A stretch of 64,000 nt of DNA from Streptomyces sp. NBC_01235 (GTDB lineage Bacteria > Actinomycetota > Actinomycetes > Streptomycetales > Streptomycetaceae): contig NZ_CP108513.1 of the NCBI RefSeq assembly GCF_035989285.1, positions 7,936,001 through 8,000,000 of the forward strand. Reading direction: 5' to 3'. The notes beneath the pieces are model-generated. The model saw only the letters and a list, made by a program, of their open reading frames with translations. It was not told the DNA's origin and did not search any database. A program made the translations under genes and the position numbers. Every line of letters starts with the position of its first letter. The stretch's first letter is position 1. Of the stretch, positions 49,601 to 57,873 are shown piece by piece.

Positions 49601-50386
49601 CTGCACGGCGGTGCGCTCGCCCTGCTCGTCCGGGACCCCGAGACCCGGTCCCGGCACCTCCCGCAGGCGCTGGAGCGGTTCGCGGCGGGCGACCCGCAAC
49701 TCCCGCCGTGCGCGCTGCTCACCGCCCTGAGCACCCACCCAGAGCCGGTCCTGGACGCCTTCCGGACCCGCCTCAGCGGCCCCGACCGCGCGGACGCGGG
49801 CAGGATCCTGCACGCGCTCGCCGACGTGACCATGCCCGCCCCGGCCCACCGGGTCGCCGTCCTCGTCAGGGAGGCGCTGGGGCGGCGGCCGGAGACCGCG
49901 GGCGACGTGGCCGCGTACGTCGACCGGCGCCTCGACCACGGACCGCCCGCCCGCGCCGTCCTCCTCCCGCTGGTCACGGGCCTGCTGGACGGTGGCGCCC
50001 CCGAGCAGGTGCGGGCCGCGCTGGCCGGCGTACTGGCCGCGCCCGGCACCCCGGACTCGCGCCCCCTGCGTCGCGAACTCCTGGAGTACCTCCTCGCGCA
50101 CGAAGACGCCCCCGCCGTCCTGGCCGCCGTCCTGTACGCGGCCGCCGGGCGCGGTGGTGAAAACCTGCGTGACCTCGTCCACCGCACCGGCCTCCTCCTG
50201 GTCCGCACCACGGACGGCGCGACCCGCTTCGACCGCGGTCTGGTCGATCTGGGGCGGCACGTGCCGGGCTTCGCCGCGCAGGTGGTGCACTGGCTCACGG
50301 ACACGCCGGGTGAGTGGGCCGCGCTGGTCGGCCCCAGCACCCGGCGGATGATCGAGAACCTGGCGGGGGTGCGAGTGCTCGCCTGA
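46628..50386 (+). CDS. Trypsin-like pseudoprotease fused to a P-loop (STAND-type) NTPase
   Basis: This 1252-residue protein begins with a trypsin-like domain (about 28-195): GTGFVADHHGTVITSHEAV has the His (58), DLALVRTEG the Asp (91), but the Ser motif GxSGGP reads GGAAGGP with Ala at 171, so proteolysis is unlikely. A linker leads to a P-loop ATPase with Walker A GAPGSGRT (342-349) and Walker B LLLLLDGPEE (Asp 462), then RLVVACRGEYW and a winged-helix-like segment. The last 600 residues are Ala/Leu/Arg helices of HEAT/TPR-like character. This is the layout of STAND sensors that oligomerise on ligand binding. ATG 46628 follows GGGAGG. It is monocistronic between truB and ribF. Function unknown; signalling or defence is inference. 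Confidence 0.8.
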   Translation: MAGRGPRTGGGHRAHTDPTGASPAPVPDAFLVRIRDLAGRPRGTGFVADHHGTVITSHEAVDGLPRLLLYAADDRGRVVTADAVTYLPELDLALVRTEGLGVDPLPVTVREGVEPGRYVRLAAGCWREARVLTETPVTYTATDRFHLLDDALELAIGTAGRDALRLGGGAAGGPVLDAGTGTVVAVLGTALRSDHHDVGFAVPLRPRTPVPGDDPATDDSAADTGTVKAGAGGGEASDGGGSAPSSPPRAVPSPVHGPLAELLARNAATVPAYGADLNLAGILELTATSVGSDGPPGALSGHLGSTGTGSRAYAPEPVERALPAREFAAFATSPAAVLGLVGAPGSGRTTELAALAARRNRGAVPAPTLWLRGADLGDEDDSLADAARRALTRAARIVAASGSGPAWGSGPAWGRGSASASGRAPESASSGSVGPSVLGDLTPERLARLARAEGRPLLLLLDGPEEMPPVLAHRLAEWTEGTAEWLRETGARLVVACRGEYWERAGAEFPPEMLYGVAAAGDPLPPCVRLGDLTPDEAREARARYSLPETALAAPDGRHPLTLRLLSEIHAALPGPPAQVPVGRDDVLAAHLDLMCLRIAVRLAAENGLRGTAVRRLAAKVSGQVHEAARRSLGPGQGELDRASFEAVFPWGPAPARLGGGTGWASAVLTEGLLVPAGTGYRFAHEELADWIQGIHLDLDEALRALVHRHRTPQDGGHPLPVPHHRIGPVVQALLLVARQQGARQLAVRLEELVHALEADPDSWWAARLLTETLLRVPDARPYTGVLRLLADRIGAAVGAGAGAVAGTAESSRLADFGPSFWTELALPPDARLDLLRRLVLADGSPHDADAPRYLDAVARLLAVDPTAVQPYLTHWFDDERPLPATPHATVATAAQALLHTHRHRALEDLTEVLVDCAHHRADELLAVLAEEEPSALCRAVDRWAHDERPARRGAAVAYALRAAPHVTTEADRRLLRHAALALLARPADRTLHGGALALLVRDPETRSRHLPQALERFAAGDPQLPPCALLTALSTHPEPVLDAFRTRLSGPDRADAGRILHALADVTMPAPAHRVAVLVREALGRRPETAGDVAAYVDRRLDHGPPARAVLLPLVTGLLDGGAPEQVRAALAGVLAAPGTPDSRPLRRELLEYLLAHEDAPAVLAAVLYAAAGRGGENLRDLVHRTGLLLVRTTDGATRFDRGLVDLGRHVPGFAAQVVHWLTDTPGEWAALVGPSTRRMIENLAGVRVLA

Positions 50387-50561
50387 AGCGCGCGGGCGCG
50401 TCGACTCGCGTGGTCGTGTCATGTCGTGTCATGTGGGGCGACTCACGTGGGTCGAGTCACAGCCTCCATGCCGATGCGGGCCGGGGCCGCCCGGCATGGC
50501 ACCCTTAGACCTGCGTAAGAGGCAATGCTAGATACGGACACGGGTTCGAGGAGCGGTCACA

Positions 50562-51509
50562 GTGCAGCGCTGGCGTGGCTTGGAGGACATCCCCGAGGAC
50601 TGGGGACGCAGCGTCGTCACCATCGGTTCTTACGACGGGGTCCACCGCGGGCACCAGCTGATCATTCGCCACGCCGTGGAGCGCGCCCGTGAACTGGGCG
50701 TTCCCTCCGTCGTCGTCACCTTCGACCCGCACCCCAGCGAGGTCGTCCGCCCCGGCAGCCACCCGCCGCTGCTCGCCCCGCACCACCGTCGCGCCGAGCT
50801 GATGGCGGAGCTTGGCGTGGACGCGCTGCTGATCCTCCCCTTCACGACGGAGTTCTCGAAGCTGTCGCCGGCTGACTTCGTGGTCAAGGTCCTGGTCGAC
50901 AGGCTGCACTCCAAGGCGGTCGTCGAGGGCCCGAACTTCCGCTTCGGCCACAGGGCGGCGGGCAACGTCGAGTTCCTCGCCGAGCAGGGCAAGGTCTACG
51001 ACTTCGAGGTCGAGGTCGTCGACCTGGTGCTGTGCGGTGAGGCGGGCGGCGGTCAGCCGTTCTCCTCGACGCTGACCCGGCGACTGGTCGCCGAGGGCGA
51101 CGTCGAGGGCGCGGCGGAGATCCTCGGCCGCCCGCACCGGGTGGAGGGCGTCGTGGTGCGCGGGGCCCAGCGGGGGCGCGAACTCGGCTTCCCGACCGCC
51201 AACGTCGAGACACTGCTGCACACCGCGATCCCGGCGGACGGGGTCTACGCGGGCTGGCTGCACGTGAACGGCGAGGCGATGCCGGCCGCGATCTCCGTCG
51301 GCACCAACCCGCAGTTCGACGGCACCGAGCGCACGGTGGAGGCGTACGCCATCGACCGCGTCGGCCTCGACCTCTACGGTCTGCACGTCGCCGTCGACTT
51401 CCTCGCCTTCGTGCGCGGACAGGCGAAGTTCGAGTCGCTGGAGGGCCTGCTGGAGCAGATGGCGGAGGACGTGAAGCGCTGCCGGGGGCTGGTGGCGGCG
51501 GCGCAGTAG
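50562..51509 (+). CDS. ribF: Bifunctional riboflavin kinase/FAD synthetase
   Basis: This 315-residue enzyme makes FMN and FAD from riboflavin. The N-terminal FMN adenylyltransferase domain has GSYDGVHRGHQ and FDPHPSEV and the EGPNFRFGHRAAGN segment; the C-terminal kinase domain has GRELGFPTAN and the metal-binding Thr-Ala-Asn. The GTG at 50562 follows GAGGAG. A very strong hairpin follows. In this window it could feed FAD to the ApbE system. Confidence 0.96.
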   Translation: MQRWRGLEDIPEDWGRSVVTIGSYDGVHRGHQLIIRHAVERARELGVPSVVVTFDPHPSEVVRPGSHPPLLAPHHRRAELMAELGVDALLILPFTTEFSKLSPADFVVKVLVDRLHSKAVVEGPNFRFGHRAAGNVEFLAEQGKVYDFEVEVVDLVLCGEAGGGQPFSSTLTRRLVAEGDVEGAAEILGRPHRVEGVVVRGAQRGRELGFPTANVETLLHTAIPADGVYAGWLHVNGEAMPAAISVGTNPQFDGTERTVEAYAIDRVGLDLYGLHVAVDFLAFVRGQAKFESLEGLLEQMAEDVKRCRGLVAAAQ

Positions 51510-51550
51510 CGGTCCCGCGGGTTCGACGAACTCGACGAACTCGACGAACG

Positions 51551-51598
51551 GCCGAAGGGCGGCCGGTGTCCCAGGACACCGGCCGCCCTTCGGCGTTT
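51551..51598. terminator. Bidirectional terminator between ribF and the T7SS ATPase gene
   Basis: A 21-bp perfect stem, 51551-51571 with 51574-51594, is followed by GTTTT. It serves ribF on the plus strand and the ATPase gene on the minus strand. Just upstream CGACGAACT occurs about three times in tandem (51527-51549). Confidence 0.9.
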
Positions 51599-51599
51599 T

Positions 51600-54500
51600 C
51601 TACTGCTGCGGAGGCTGGCCGGGCTGTGGAGCCTGGGGGTGGGGTGCCTGAGGGTGCTGCGGGTAGCCGTAACCGGCCGGGGGAGCCGCGGGATACCCGG
51701 GGTGCGGCTGCTGGGGCTGCTGCGGTTGTTGCGGGTACGGCTGACCGGGCTGCTGCGGATAGGGCTGGGCCGGCGGTTGCTGTCCCTGCGGGGGGTACGG
51801 CTGGCCGGGCTGGGGCGCCTGGGGCTGCTGCGGGTACGGCTGCCCCGGCACCTGCTGCCCGGGCACCTGCTGCCCCGGCATCTGCTGGCCCGGCATGGGC
51901 GGGGCGGCCACCGGCGGCGGGTTGCCGTCGCTGGTCCACAGTCCCTGGCGCTGCTGGTGGCGGATGAAGTCCTCCGCGACCATCGCCGTGAGGTTGAAGT
52001 ACGCCTCCCGCACCTTCGGCCGCATCATGTCGAGGTCGACCTCGGCGCCGGCGGCCAGGTGTTCGTCGAACGGTACGACGACGACACCGCGGCAGCGGGT
52101 CTCGAAGTGCGACACGATGTCGTCGACCTTGATCATCTTGCCGGTCTCGCGCACCCCGGAGATGACGGTGATGGACCGTGAGACGAGCTCGGCGTACCCG
52201 TGCGCGGACAGCCAGTCCAGCGTCGTACTGGCGCTGCTCGCACCGTCCACGGACGGCGTGGAGATGATGATGAGCTGGTCGGCGAGGTCGAGGACACCGC
52301 GCATGGCGCTGTAGAGCAGACCGGTACCGGAGTCGGTGAGGATGATCGGGTACTGGTTGCCCAGTACGTCGATGGCCCGCCGGTAGTCCTCGTCGTTGAA
52401 GGTCGTGGAGACGGCCGGGTCGACGTCGTTGGCGATGATCTCCAGCCCGGACGGGGCCTGGGACGTGAACCGCCGGATGTCCATGTACGAGTTGAGGTAC
52501 GGGATCGCCTGGACGAGGTCACGGATCGTCGCCCCGGTCTCGCGGCGCACCCGGCGGCCGAGCGTGCCGGCGTCCGGGTTGGCGTCGATCGCGAGGATCT
52601 TGTCCTGGCGTTCGGTGGCGAGCGTGGAGCCGAGCGCGGTGGTCGTCGTGGTCTTGCCCACGCCGCCCTTCAGGCTGATGACCGCGATCCGGTAGCAGGA
52701 CAGCACCGGCGTACGGATCAGCTCCAGCTTGCGCTGCCGCTCGGCCTCCTCCTTCTTCCCGCCGAGCTTGAAGCGCGAGGATCCGGCGGCCGGCCGGCCG
52801 CTCTTCGCCTTCTGCTTCTTGTTGTTGAGCAGCCGGTCGGAGGACAGCTCCACGGCGGCCGTGTAACCCAGCGGCGCCGCGCCGGGGTTCACCGGCTGGC
52901 GCTGGTCATGCTGAATGGGCTGCGGCCAGGCGGCCCCGGCCCGGGGGTCGACAGGCTGCTGCGGGACCTGCGGGACCTGCGGGACCTGCGGGACCTGCGG
53001 GACCTGCGGGACCTGCGGGACCTGCGGGACCTGCGGGACCTGCGGGACCTGTGCTGCGTCGGGCGCGGGGGCGTGTTCCTGCGGGGCGTGCGGTGCCGGC
53101 TGAGGCTGAGGGAACTGCCCGGGGAAACCCTGAGGTGCGGTGGCCGGGGCCTGCCCGTCAACCTGCTGCGGAATCCCGGAATGCGGGAAGCCCGGGTGTC
53201 CTTGGGGGACCTGCGGCGCTTGCGGGGCCCCGGGGGCGTGCCGACTCTGGGGAGGCTGGGCCTGCGGCTGCGGAGCCGGGGGCTGGGGGACGCCGTAGTT
53301 GCTGGCGGTGGCCGGCGGGATGGGAGCCGGCTCGGCGCCGGGCTGGGGGAAGCCATAGCCGCCGGGGGTGTTGGGCGCGGGCGGCTGGGGGAAGCCGTAG
53401 CCGCCGGGCGCGTGGGGGTCGGTGGGGGGCTGGGGTGCGGACGGTGCTGGGTGCGGCTGGGCGTTGGGGGTGGCAGGGGGCGCTGCCGGCGCGGCGTGCT
53501 GTTGCGGGAAGCCGTAGCCGCCGGGGGTGGCCGGTGGGGTAGGGGCGGCGGCGCCGCCGGGCTGGGGGAAGCCGTAGCCGCCGGGCGCGTGGGGGTCGGT
53601 GGGGGGCTGGGGGAAGCCGTAGCCGCCGGGTGCGTGGGCGTCGGCAGGAGGCTGGGGGAAGCCGTAGCCGCCGGGTGAGTGGGGGGCGGCGGGAGGCTGG
53701 GGTGCCGAAGGTGTGGGTGGGGGTTGGGTGTTGGGGGTGGCAGGGGGCGCTGCCGGCGCGGCGTGCTGTTGCGGGAAGCCGTAGCCGCCGGGGGTGGCCG
53801 GTGGGGTGGGTGCCGGTGTGTCACCGGGGTGCGGGAAGCCGTAGCCCGGCTGCGGGGCAGGAGGCTGCTGTGCAGCCGGTGCCGGTGCGGCGACCGGGGG
53901 CTGCGGTACGGCCGGGGCGGGCGGGTTCCAGCCGTCCGCCGCGGGCGGGGTCGCCTGCGGCAGGACGGGCGGCTGCGGGGCAGGCGCGGGCGCCGCCGCA
54001 TCGGCCGACTGCGGCTGCGCCGGCCACTCGGCCGCCGGTGAGGGCGCTGCGGGCTGGTACGACGGCGGCAGCGGAGGCAGCTCGCTCGGCGGGGCCGGCG
54101 GGGGAGTCCAGGCGGGCGGCGCGGCGGGAACGGCGTCCTGGGGCATGCCGTTCTGCGGCTCGTCCGTATCCACGGGGACGGCGTCCGACGGAGCGTCGAC
54201 GGCGGTGCCTTCAGGCACAGCGGCAGGTACAGGCGCAGGTACAGAGGCGGGCGCGGGCGCAGGTGCTGAATCCGGGACGGCATCCGTGTCCGGTACTGCC
54301 GTCTCATTGCTCACGGCCGCCTCGGAGACGGCCTCCCCGCCCTCCGGCTCGGGAGCGGTGCCGCCCTCGTCGGCCGCACCGTCGGCATCGGCATCGGCAT
54401 CGGCGTCGGTGGCCGACTCGCCGGCTTCGCTTCCGTCCGATCCGTCCGAACCGGCAGCTGTCTCCACGCCCTCCGCCGGCAGGGGGGCCTCCGGCGCAGC

Positions 54501-55223
54501 GCTTGCGGCCTCGGCAGCCTCGTCGGCGGGCTGCACGGGCACCTCGGGCTCGGCCTGCACCGCGGCGGCGTTCTCCGCGATCTCCCGCTTGAGGGCGGCC
54601 GGGGAGAAGCGCATGGTGGCACCGCTCTCCAGGTCCCCGTTGTCGAAACTGCCCTCCTCGGCACCCGAGGAAGCTCCCGGCGCCCCCCACTGCGCCTTGG
54701 ACTGCTGCTGTTGAGGCTGAGGCTGAGGCTCGAACCCACTGCCCGCCGGAAGGTGGGGCACGGAGTCCGACCCCGGCACGGGAGGCACGGCGGGAACCGC
54801 CGGAGCAGCCTGAACCGCCGGAGCGGGCGGACCGACCGGCACGCCCGGCGCAGGCGGCGCGGCCGGAGCGACCGGCACAACTGCCGCGGCCGGAGCGACC
54901 GGAGCGGCTGGAGTGACTGGCACCTCCGACGCCCCCGGCACCTCCGACGCCCCCGGCACCTCCGACGCCCCCGGCATCCCCGGTGCAGACTGCACAGGCG
55001 GCGCGGCGGGCGCAGGCGGAGGAACCGGTGCGCCGGGGCCGCTCGCCCCCGCGCCGGCACCCGCCCCCTGCGCCGCACCACCGCCCGCGTTCTGCGTGTA
55101 CCAAGCCGGCGGCGCGTAGTCGATGGTGAACTCGCCCGTCGCCTCGATGGAGGACTCCGCGTCGGGCTGGTCATCGCCGGGTGTGGCCCAGCCCCCGCGG
55201 ATCCCGTCCCGATCGCTGCTCAC
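51600..55223 (-). CDS. Giant Pro/Gln-rich ParA/MinD-type ATPase of the T7SS locus (EspI-like)
   Basis: This 1207-residue protein has about 800 residues of low-complexity Ala/Pro/Gln/Glu sequence, then a ParA/MinD-type ATPase domain (about 845-1105) with Walker [23 protein letters not shown] and [11 protein letters not shown] Pro/Gln tail of about 95 residues ([16 protein letters not shown]) ends it. The layout matches the EspI-like ATPases encoded beside ESX systems. The disordered part contains eight GYGFPQ/H motifs, a near-identical 39-residue internal duplication and ten VPQ tripeptides. The GTG at 55223 has AGGAGG five bases upstream. It probably regulates or positions the secretion system. 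No membrane segment is seen. Only the ATPase domain can be assigned with confidence. Confidence 0.82.
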   Translation of the reverse strand: MSSDRDGIRGGWATPGDDQPDAESSIEATGEFTIDYAPPAWYTQNAGGGAAQGAGAGAGASGPGAPVPPPAPAAPPVQSAPGMPGASEVPGASEVPGASEVPVTPAAPVAPAAAVVPVAPAAPPAPGVPVGPPAPAVQAAPAVPAVPPVPGSDSVPHLPAGSGFEPQPQPQQQQSKAQWGAPGASSGAEEGSFDNGDLESGATMRFSPAALKREIAENAAAVQAEPEVPVQPADEAAEAASAAPEAPLPAEGVETAAGSDGSDGSEAGESATDADADADADGAADEGGTAPEPEGGEAVSEAAVSNETAVPDTDAVPDSAPAPAPASVPAPVPAAVPEGTAVDAPSDAVPVDTDEPQNGMPQDAVPAAPPAWTPPPAPPSELPPLPPSYQPAAPSPAAEWPAQPQSADAAAPAPAPQPPVLPQATPPAADGWNPPAPAVPQPPVAAPAPAAQQPPAPQPGYGFPHPGDTPAPTPPATPGGYGFPQQHAAPAAPPATPNTQPPPTPSAPQPPAAPHSPGGYGFPQPPADAHAPGGYGFPQPPTDPHAPGGYGFPQPGGAAAPTPPATPGGYGFPQQHAAPAAPPATPNAQPHPAPSAPQPPTDPHAPGGYGFPQPPAPNTPGGYGFPQPGAEPAPIPPATASNYGVPQPPAPQPQAQPPQSRHAPGAPQAPQVPQGHPGFPHSGIPQQVDGQAPATAPQGFPGQFPQPQPAPHAPQEHAPAPDAAQVPQVPQVPQVPQVPQVPQVPQVPQVPQVPQQPVDPRAGAAWPQPIQHDQRQPVNPGAAPLGYTAAVELSSDRLLNNKKQKAKSGRPAAGSSRFKLGGKKEEAERQRKLELIRTPVLSCYRIAVISLKGGVGKTTTTTALGSTLATERQDKILAIDANPDAGTLGRRVRRETGATIRDLVQAIPYLNSYMDIRRFTSQAPSGLEIIANDVDPAVSTTFNDEDYRRAIDVLGNQYPIILTDSGTGLLYSAMRGVLDLADQLIIISTPSVDGASSASTTLDWLSAHGYAELVSRSITVISGVRETGKMIKVDDIVSHFETRCRGVVVVPFDEHLAAGAEVDLDMMRPKVREAYFNLTAMVAEDFIRHQQRQGLWTSDGNPPPVAAPPMPGQQMPGQQVPGQQVPGQPYPQQPQAPQPGQPYPPQGQQPPAQPYPQQPGQPYPQQPQQPQQPHPGYPAAPPAGYGYPQHPQAPHPQAPQPGQPPQQ
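52960..53049 (-). repeat. Ten tandem 9-bp units encoding Val-Pro-Gln
   Basis: TGCGGGACC is repeated exactly ten times in a row, in frame with the minus-strand ATPase gene. Perfect identity suggests recent slippage. Confidence 0.95.
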
Positions 55224-55541
55224 AATTCCTCCTGATGTGGTCGAGCACCCTCATGCCGTGCCGAAGCGACCATTTGCTTGTCGTCCGAAGTGGTTCGAGG
55301 CCGTCTGACGTCGTCCGATGCGGCCCTCCCCCCGGAGACGCCGACGCCCACCCGCTGGTTTCCGGCATCGCGCCCCGTACCAGCCTAATCACCAGACGGC
55401 CCGCCTCGGCAGGCCCGCCCACCCGTCAGCACCAGTCCACCACGTCACGCGCTCCCAGAAAGGGCCGCGCATGCACACCGAGCCGCCGGACGAAACAGTC
55501 ATAGTGGCCGAAGTGTCGCAGGAACAAAGGGAGAAGTCGCC
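55224..55541. other. 318-base gap upstream of the T7SS ATPase gene
   Basis: No gene is supported. It should hold the promoter of the minus-strand ATPase gene. A TAGGCT hexamer on the minus strand at 55387-55382 is a possible -10 box, but no good -35 is in place. The preceding minus-strand gene ends at 55542 and no strong terminator is visible. Confidence 0.5.
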
Positions 55542-56336
55542 TCAGTCCATCCGTCTCGGTGTACCCAGCAACCCGATCTCCGCGTCCGTGGGCTGTGTCA
55601 TGACGTACTGGCGGTCCCGGTCGGCGCACCACAGGGTGAAGCCGTCGGCGAGGGTGGGCAGTGCCTCGACGTCGTGCCGGGGCAGAGTCAGGGTCCGGCC
55701 CAGTTCCGCGGCCTCGTCCGGCGAGATCCGCTGCACGCCGACGAGCCGGGCCTGCCGGATCAGCCGTGGGGCGACCGGACTGAGATACGGAAGCAGCGTC
55801 AGCACGGACTGCCAGGGCCCGGAGGCGACCCGTCCGCGCGGCGGGCGCATACCGCAGTCCCGCACCACCAGCACGGGCGTACCCGCCGAGGCGCCCTGCG
55901 GAGGCACCCGGCCGACCTCGTACACCGCGAGCCCGTTCTGCCCGCCGCCCATCGCGTGCACCATCTGCACCCAGGCCTGCGGCCGCCCCGTCTCCACGGC
56001 CACCCGGGCACCGGTCGCCGCCGCCCTGAGCGCGAGGACCTGCGCGGTCCACAGGCCGCCGATCAGGACCACGTCGTACGGCGTGGGCCGGTTGATCCCC
56101 AACACGGCGGGCCGCCCCTCGGCACCGACACCGATGACGACACCGTCGTCCCCGATGGGCAGTGCGAGCGACGCCAGTTGGTCCACGGACACCGAGTGCC
56201 GTCCGTGCCGCGGACCGATGAGACCGAAGCCGCTGCGCGGCGAGCGGCGTCCGGGCCGCCCGGGCCGTCCGGACCGGCCGGCGGACGGTTCCGGTTCGCC
56301 GGAAGCGATGGTTCCGCGTGGCGTCGTCGCCGTCAC
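55542..56336 (-). CDS. Unrecognised T7SS-associated protein
   Basis: This 264-residue protein has a Gly/Arg/Pro-rich first 45 residues and then an alpha/beta region (VGAEGRPAVLGINRPTPYDVVLIGGLWTAQVLALRAAATGARVAVET) and a C-terminal segment ending QYVMTQPTDAEIGLLGTPR. No membrane segment or signal peptide is present. It starts inside the eccE stop (4-base overlap), so it is made together with EccE. Proteins in this position occur in Streptomyces ESX loci; the role is unknown. Confidence 0.75.
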   Translation of the reverse strand: MTATTPRGTIASGEPEPSAGRSGRPGRPGRRSPRSGFGLIGPRHGRHSVSVDQLASLALPIGDDGVVIGVGAEGRPAVLGINRPTPYDVVLIGGLWTAQVLALRAAATGARVAVETGRPQAWVQMVHAMGGGQNGLAVYEVGRVPPQGASAGTPVLVVRDCGMRPPRGRVASGPWQSVLTLLPYLSPVAPRLIRQARLVGVQRISPDEAAELGRTLTLPRHDVEALPTLADGFTLWCADRDRQYVMTQPTDAEIGLLGTPRRMD

Positions 56337-57667
56337 CGAGCACCTCCGAGGGGCAGCGTCGCGAGCATGCCGGGCACCTGCTCCCGGTCGAGACGGGCGA
56401 GCCCGGCGCCGGTGTGCCGGGCCGCGCCCTGCACCGCGCGCCGGGCCGCCACCAGTTCGTCGTCGCTGCGGCCGGTCACCCGGACGTGCCCGGTCAGGGA
56501 CACCTCCTGCCGGTCACCGCGCGCGAGGGTGACACTGAACGTCGTGGCGAGCGCCGGAACGGCCGTGATCAGGGCGACGAACTGCGGCAGCGACGGAGCA
56601 CCGCCCCCGCCCAAGGTGGGCCACCGGCGCAGCCAGTACGTGGTGTGGCGGCGGTTGTCGCAACGCCAGCTCCGGCTGGTCTCCTCGGTCCGCCGCTCCG
56701 TCGCCCCGGTCCGCCCGGCCTCCGCCGTCACCAACGGGTTGGCGCAGGCCGACGTGGCGATGGCGGCCGTCAACTCCTCCTCGTCGAGGACGGTCGCCCG
56801 GAACCCGGCGCCGGTCAGCCGGCTCGCGAGGTGGTCCGCCGCCCGCACGACACACTTCTGTGCCCCGGTCAGACCGCCCCCGCGGACGGCCACGGCCTCC
56901 GGACACAGCTCCGGATCCAGCTTCAACGCGATCCAGGTGATGCGTACCGCCGGCGCGCCGGTCTGCTCCTGCAGGGGCGCGTAGTTGGCCACGGCCACGG
57001 ACTGCCGGGGCAGATGCAGGGCGGGCGCGGGCTGTGTGTGCAGCACGATCTGCGCGGACTCCAGCCGGATGCCGTCCACTTCGAGGGCGTCCTGCACCAG
57101 GGCGAGCGGCAGCGGCTGTCGGCCGCGCTCGGCCCGCAGCGCGGTCGCGTCCGCCTCCACCTGCAGGACGGCGGTGACGAACGTGCCGTCCCCGACCAGC
57201 CCGACGGGCCGCCGGTCACGGCCGCCGTAGGCGTATGTCCGCAGCCCGGGATCGCACTCCACGGCCGGCCCGAACCCCGGTTCCGTCCCGGGCGGTATCT
57301 CCAGCCTGGCGGCCATGCGCCGGCGGGCCTTCAACTCCCGTGCCGTGGCCAGCCACTCAGGCAGCGAGCGGCCGCGACGACGGGCGAAGGCGAGGACCAC
57401 CAGCACGGCGGCGACGCCCCCCGCCGCCACCAGCGCCACGGGCCCGCTCACCCAGCCGACGAGCAGCACGGCCGCCGCGATCTCCAGCAGGACGAGGCGT
57501 TGCAACCGGAATACACCGCCCTGTCCCGCGCGCGCCCTGAGGGGGAGCGCGCCAGGCGCCGACGACCGTTCGGACCGCCTGGACCGCTCGGGCGGCTGTT
57601 GACCGGCCGCCGAGGAGCCCCGGTTCCGCGACCGGCCGACGGAGCGCACGCCCGTTCCCGAAGCCAT
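56333..57667 (-). CDS. eccE: Type VII secretion protein EccE
   Basis: This 444-residue component of the ESX membrane complex has a basic N-terminus, two adjacent membrane helices (about 55-95, LLEIAAAVLLVGWVSGPVALVAAGGVAAVLVVLAFA) and a large soluble domain with RAADHLASRLTGAGF and the RSWRCDNRRHTTYWLRRWP segment typical of actinobacterial EccE. ATG 57667 follows GGGGGATGGAG; earlier in-frame codons lie in the divergent promoter region. It is the divergent partner of eccB. Confidence 0.85.
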   Translation of the reverse strand: MASGTGVRSVGRSRNRGSSAAGQQPPERSRRSERSSAPGALPLRARAGQGGVFRLQRLVLLEIAAAVLLVGWVSGPVALVAAGGVAAVLVVLAFARRRGRSLPEWLATARELKARRRMAARLEIPPGTEPGFGPAVECDPGLRTYAYGGRDRRPVGLVGDGTFVTAVLQVEADATALRAERGRQPLPLALVQDALEVDGIRLESAQIVLHTQPAPALHLPRQSVAVANYAPLQEQTGAPAVRITWIALKLDPELCPEAVAVRGGGLTGAQKCVVRAADHLASRLTGAGFRATVLDEEELTAAIATSACANPLVTAEAGRTGATERRTEETSRSWRCDNRRHTTYWLRRWPTLGGGGAPSLPQFVALITAVPALATTFSVTLARGDRQEVSLTGHVRVTGRSDDELVAARRAVQGAARHTGAGLARLDREQVPGMLATLPLGGAR

Positions 57668-57873
57668 CACTCCATCCCCCGTTCCGCTCACAACTCGCCC
57701 GTGTTCCAGCACCGCACAGGGCACTCGACGGCCCAGGAACCCTACCCGCTCCCCAAGTCGTCACGGTTACCGGGCATAGTAGGTGGCCGCTCTGACATCG
57801 GAGACGGGGAACCGGGTCCACCCGCGGTGCGGAGCACGCGGATCGGCCGGAAAACGGGGAGTGACGGGCACAG
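57668..57873. promoter_or_regulatory. Divergent eccE/eccB promoter region
   Basis: 206 bases separate the minus-strand eccE and plus-strand eccB starts and must carry both promoters. I see no clear operator. Confidence 0.5.

Noticed and set aside
47915..50422. 835-codon minus-strand open frame opposite the STAND gene
   Set aside because: Shadow frame; the plus strand has Walker motifs and proper codon bias.
52960..53049. 9-bp tandem as a CRISPR or iteron origin
   Set aside because: It is an in-frame coding repeat (Val-Pro-Gln) with no spacers and no replication gene nearby.
55471..55600. Small plus-strand frame starting MHTEPPDETVIVAEVSQEQ
   Set aside because: It runs antisense into the end of the minus-strand gene at 55542 without a stop, and no ribosome site precedes it.
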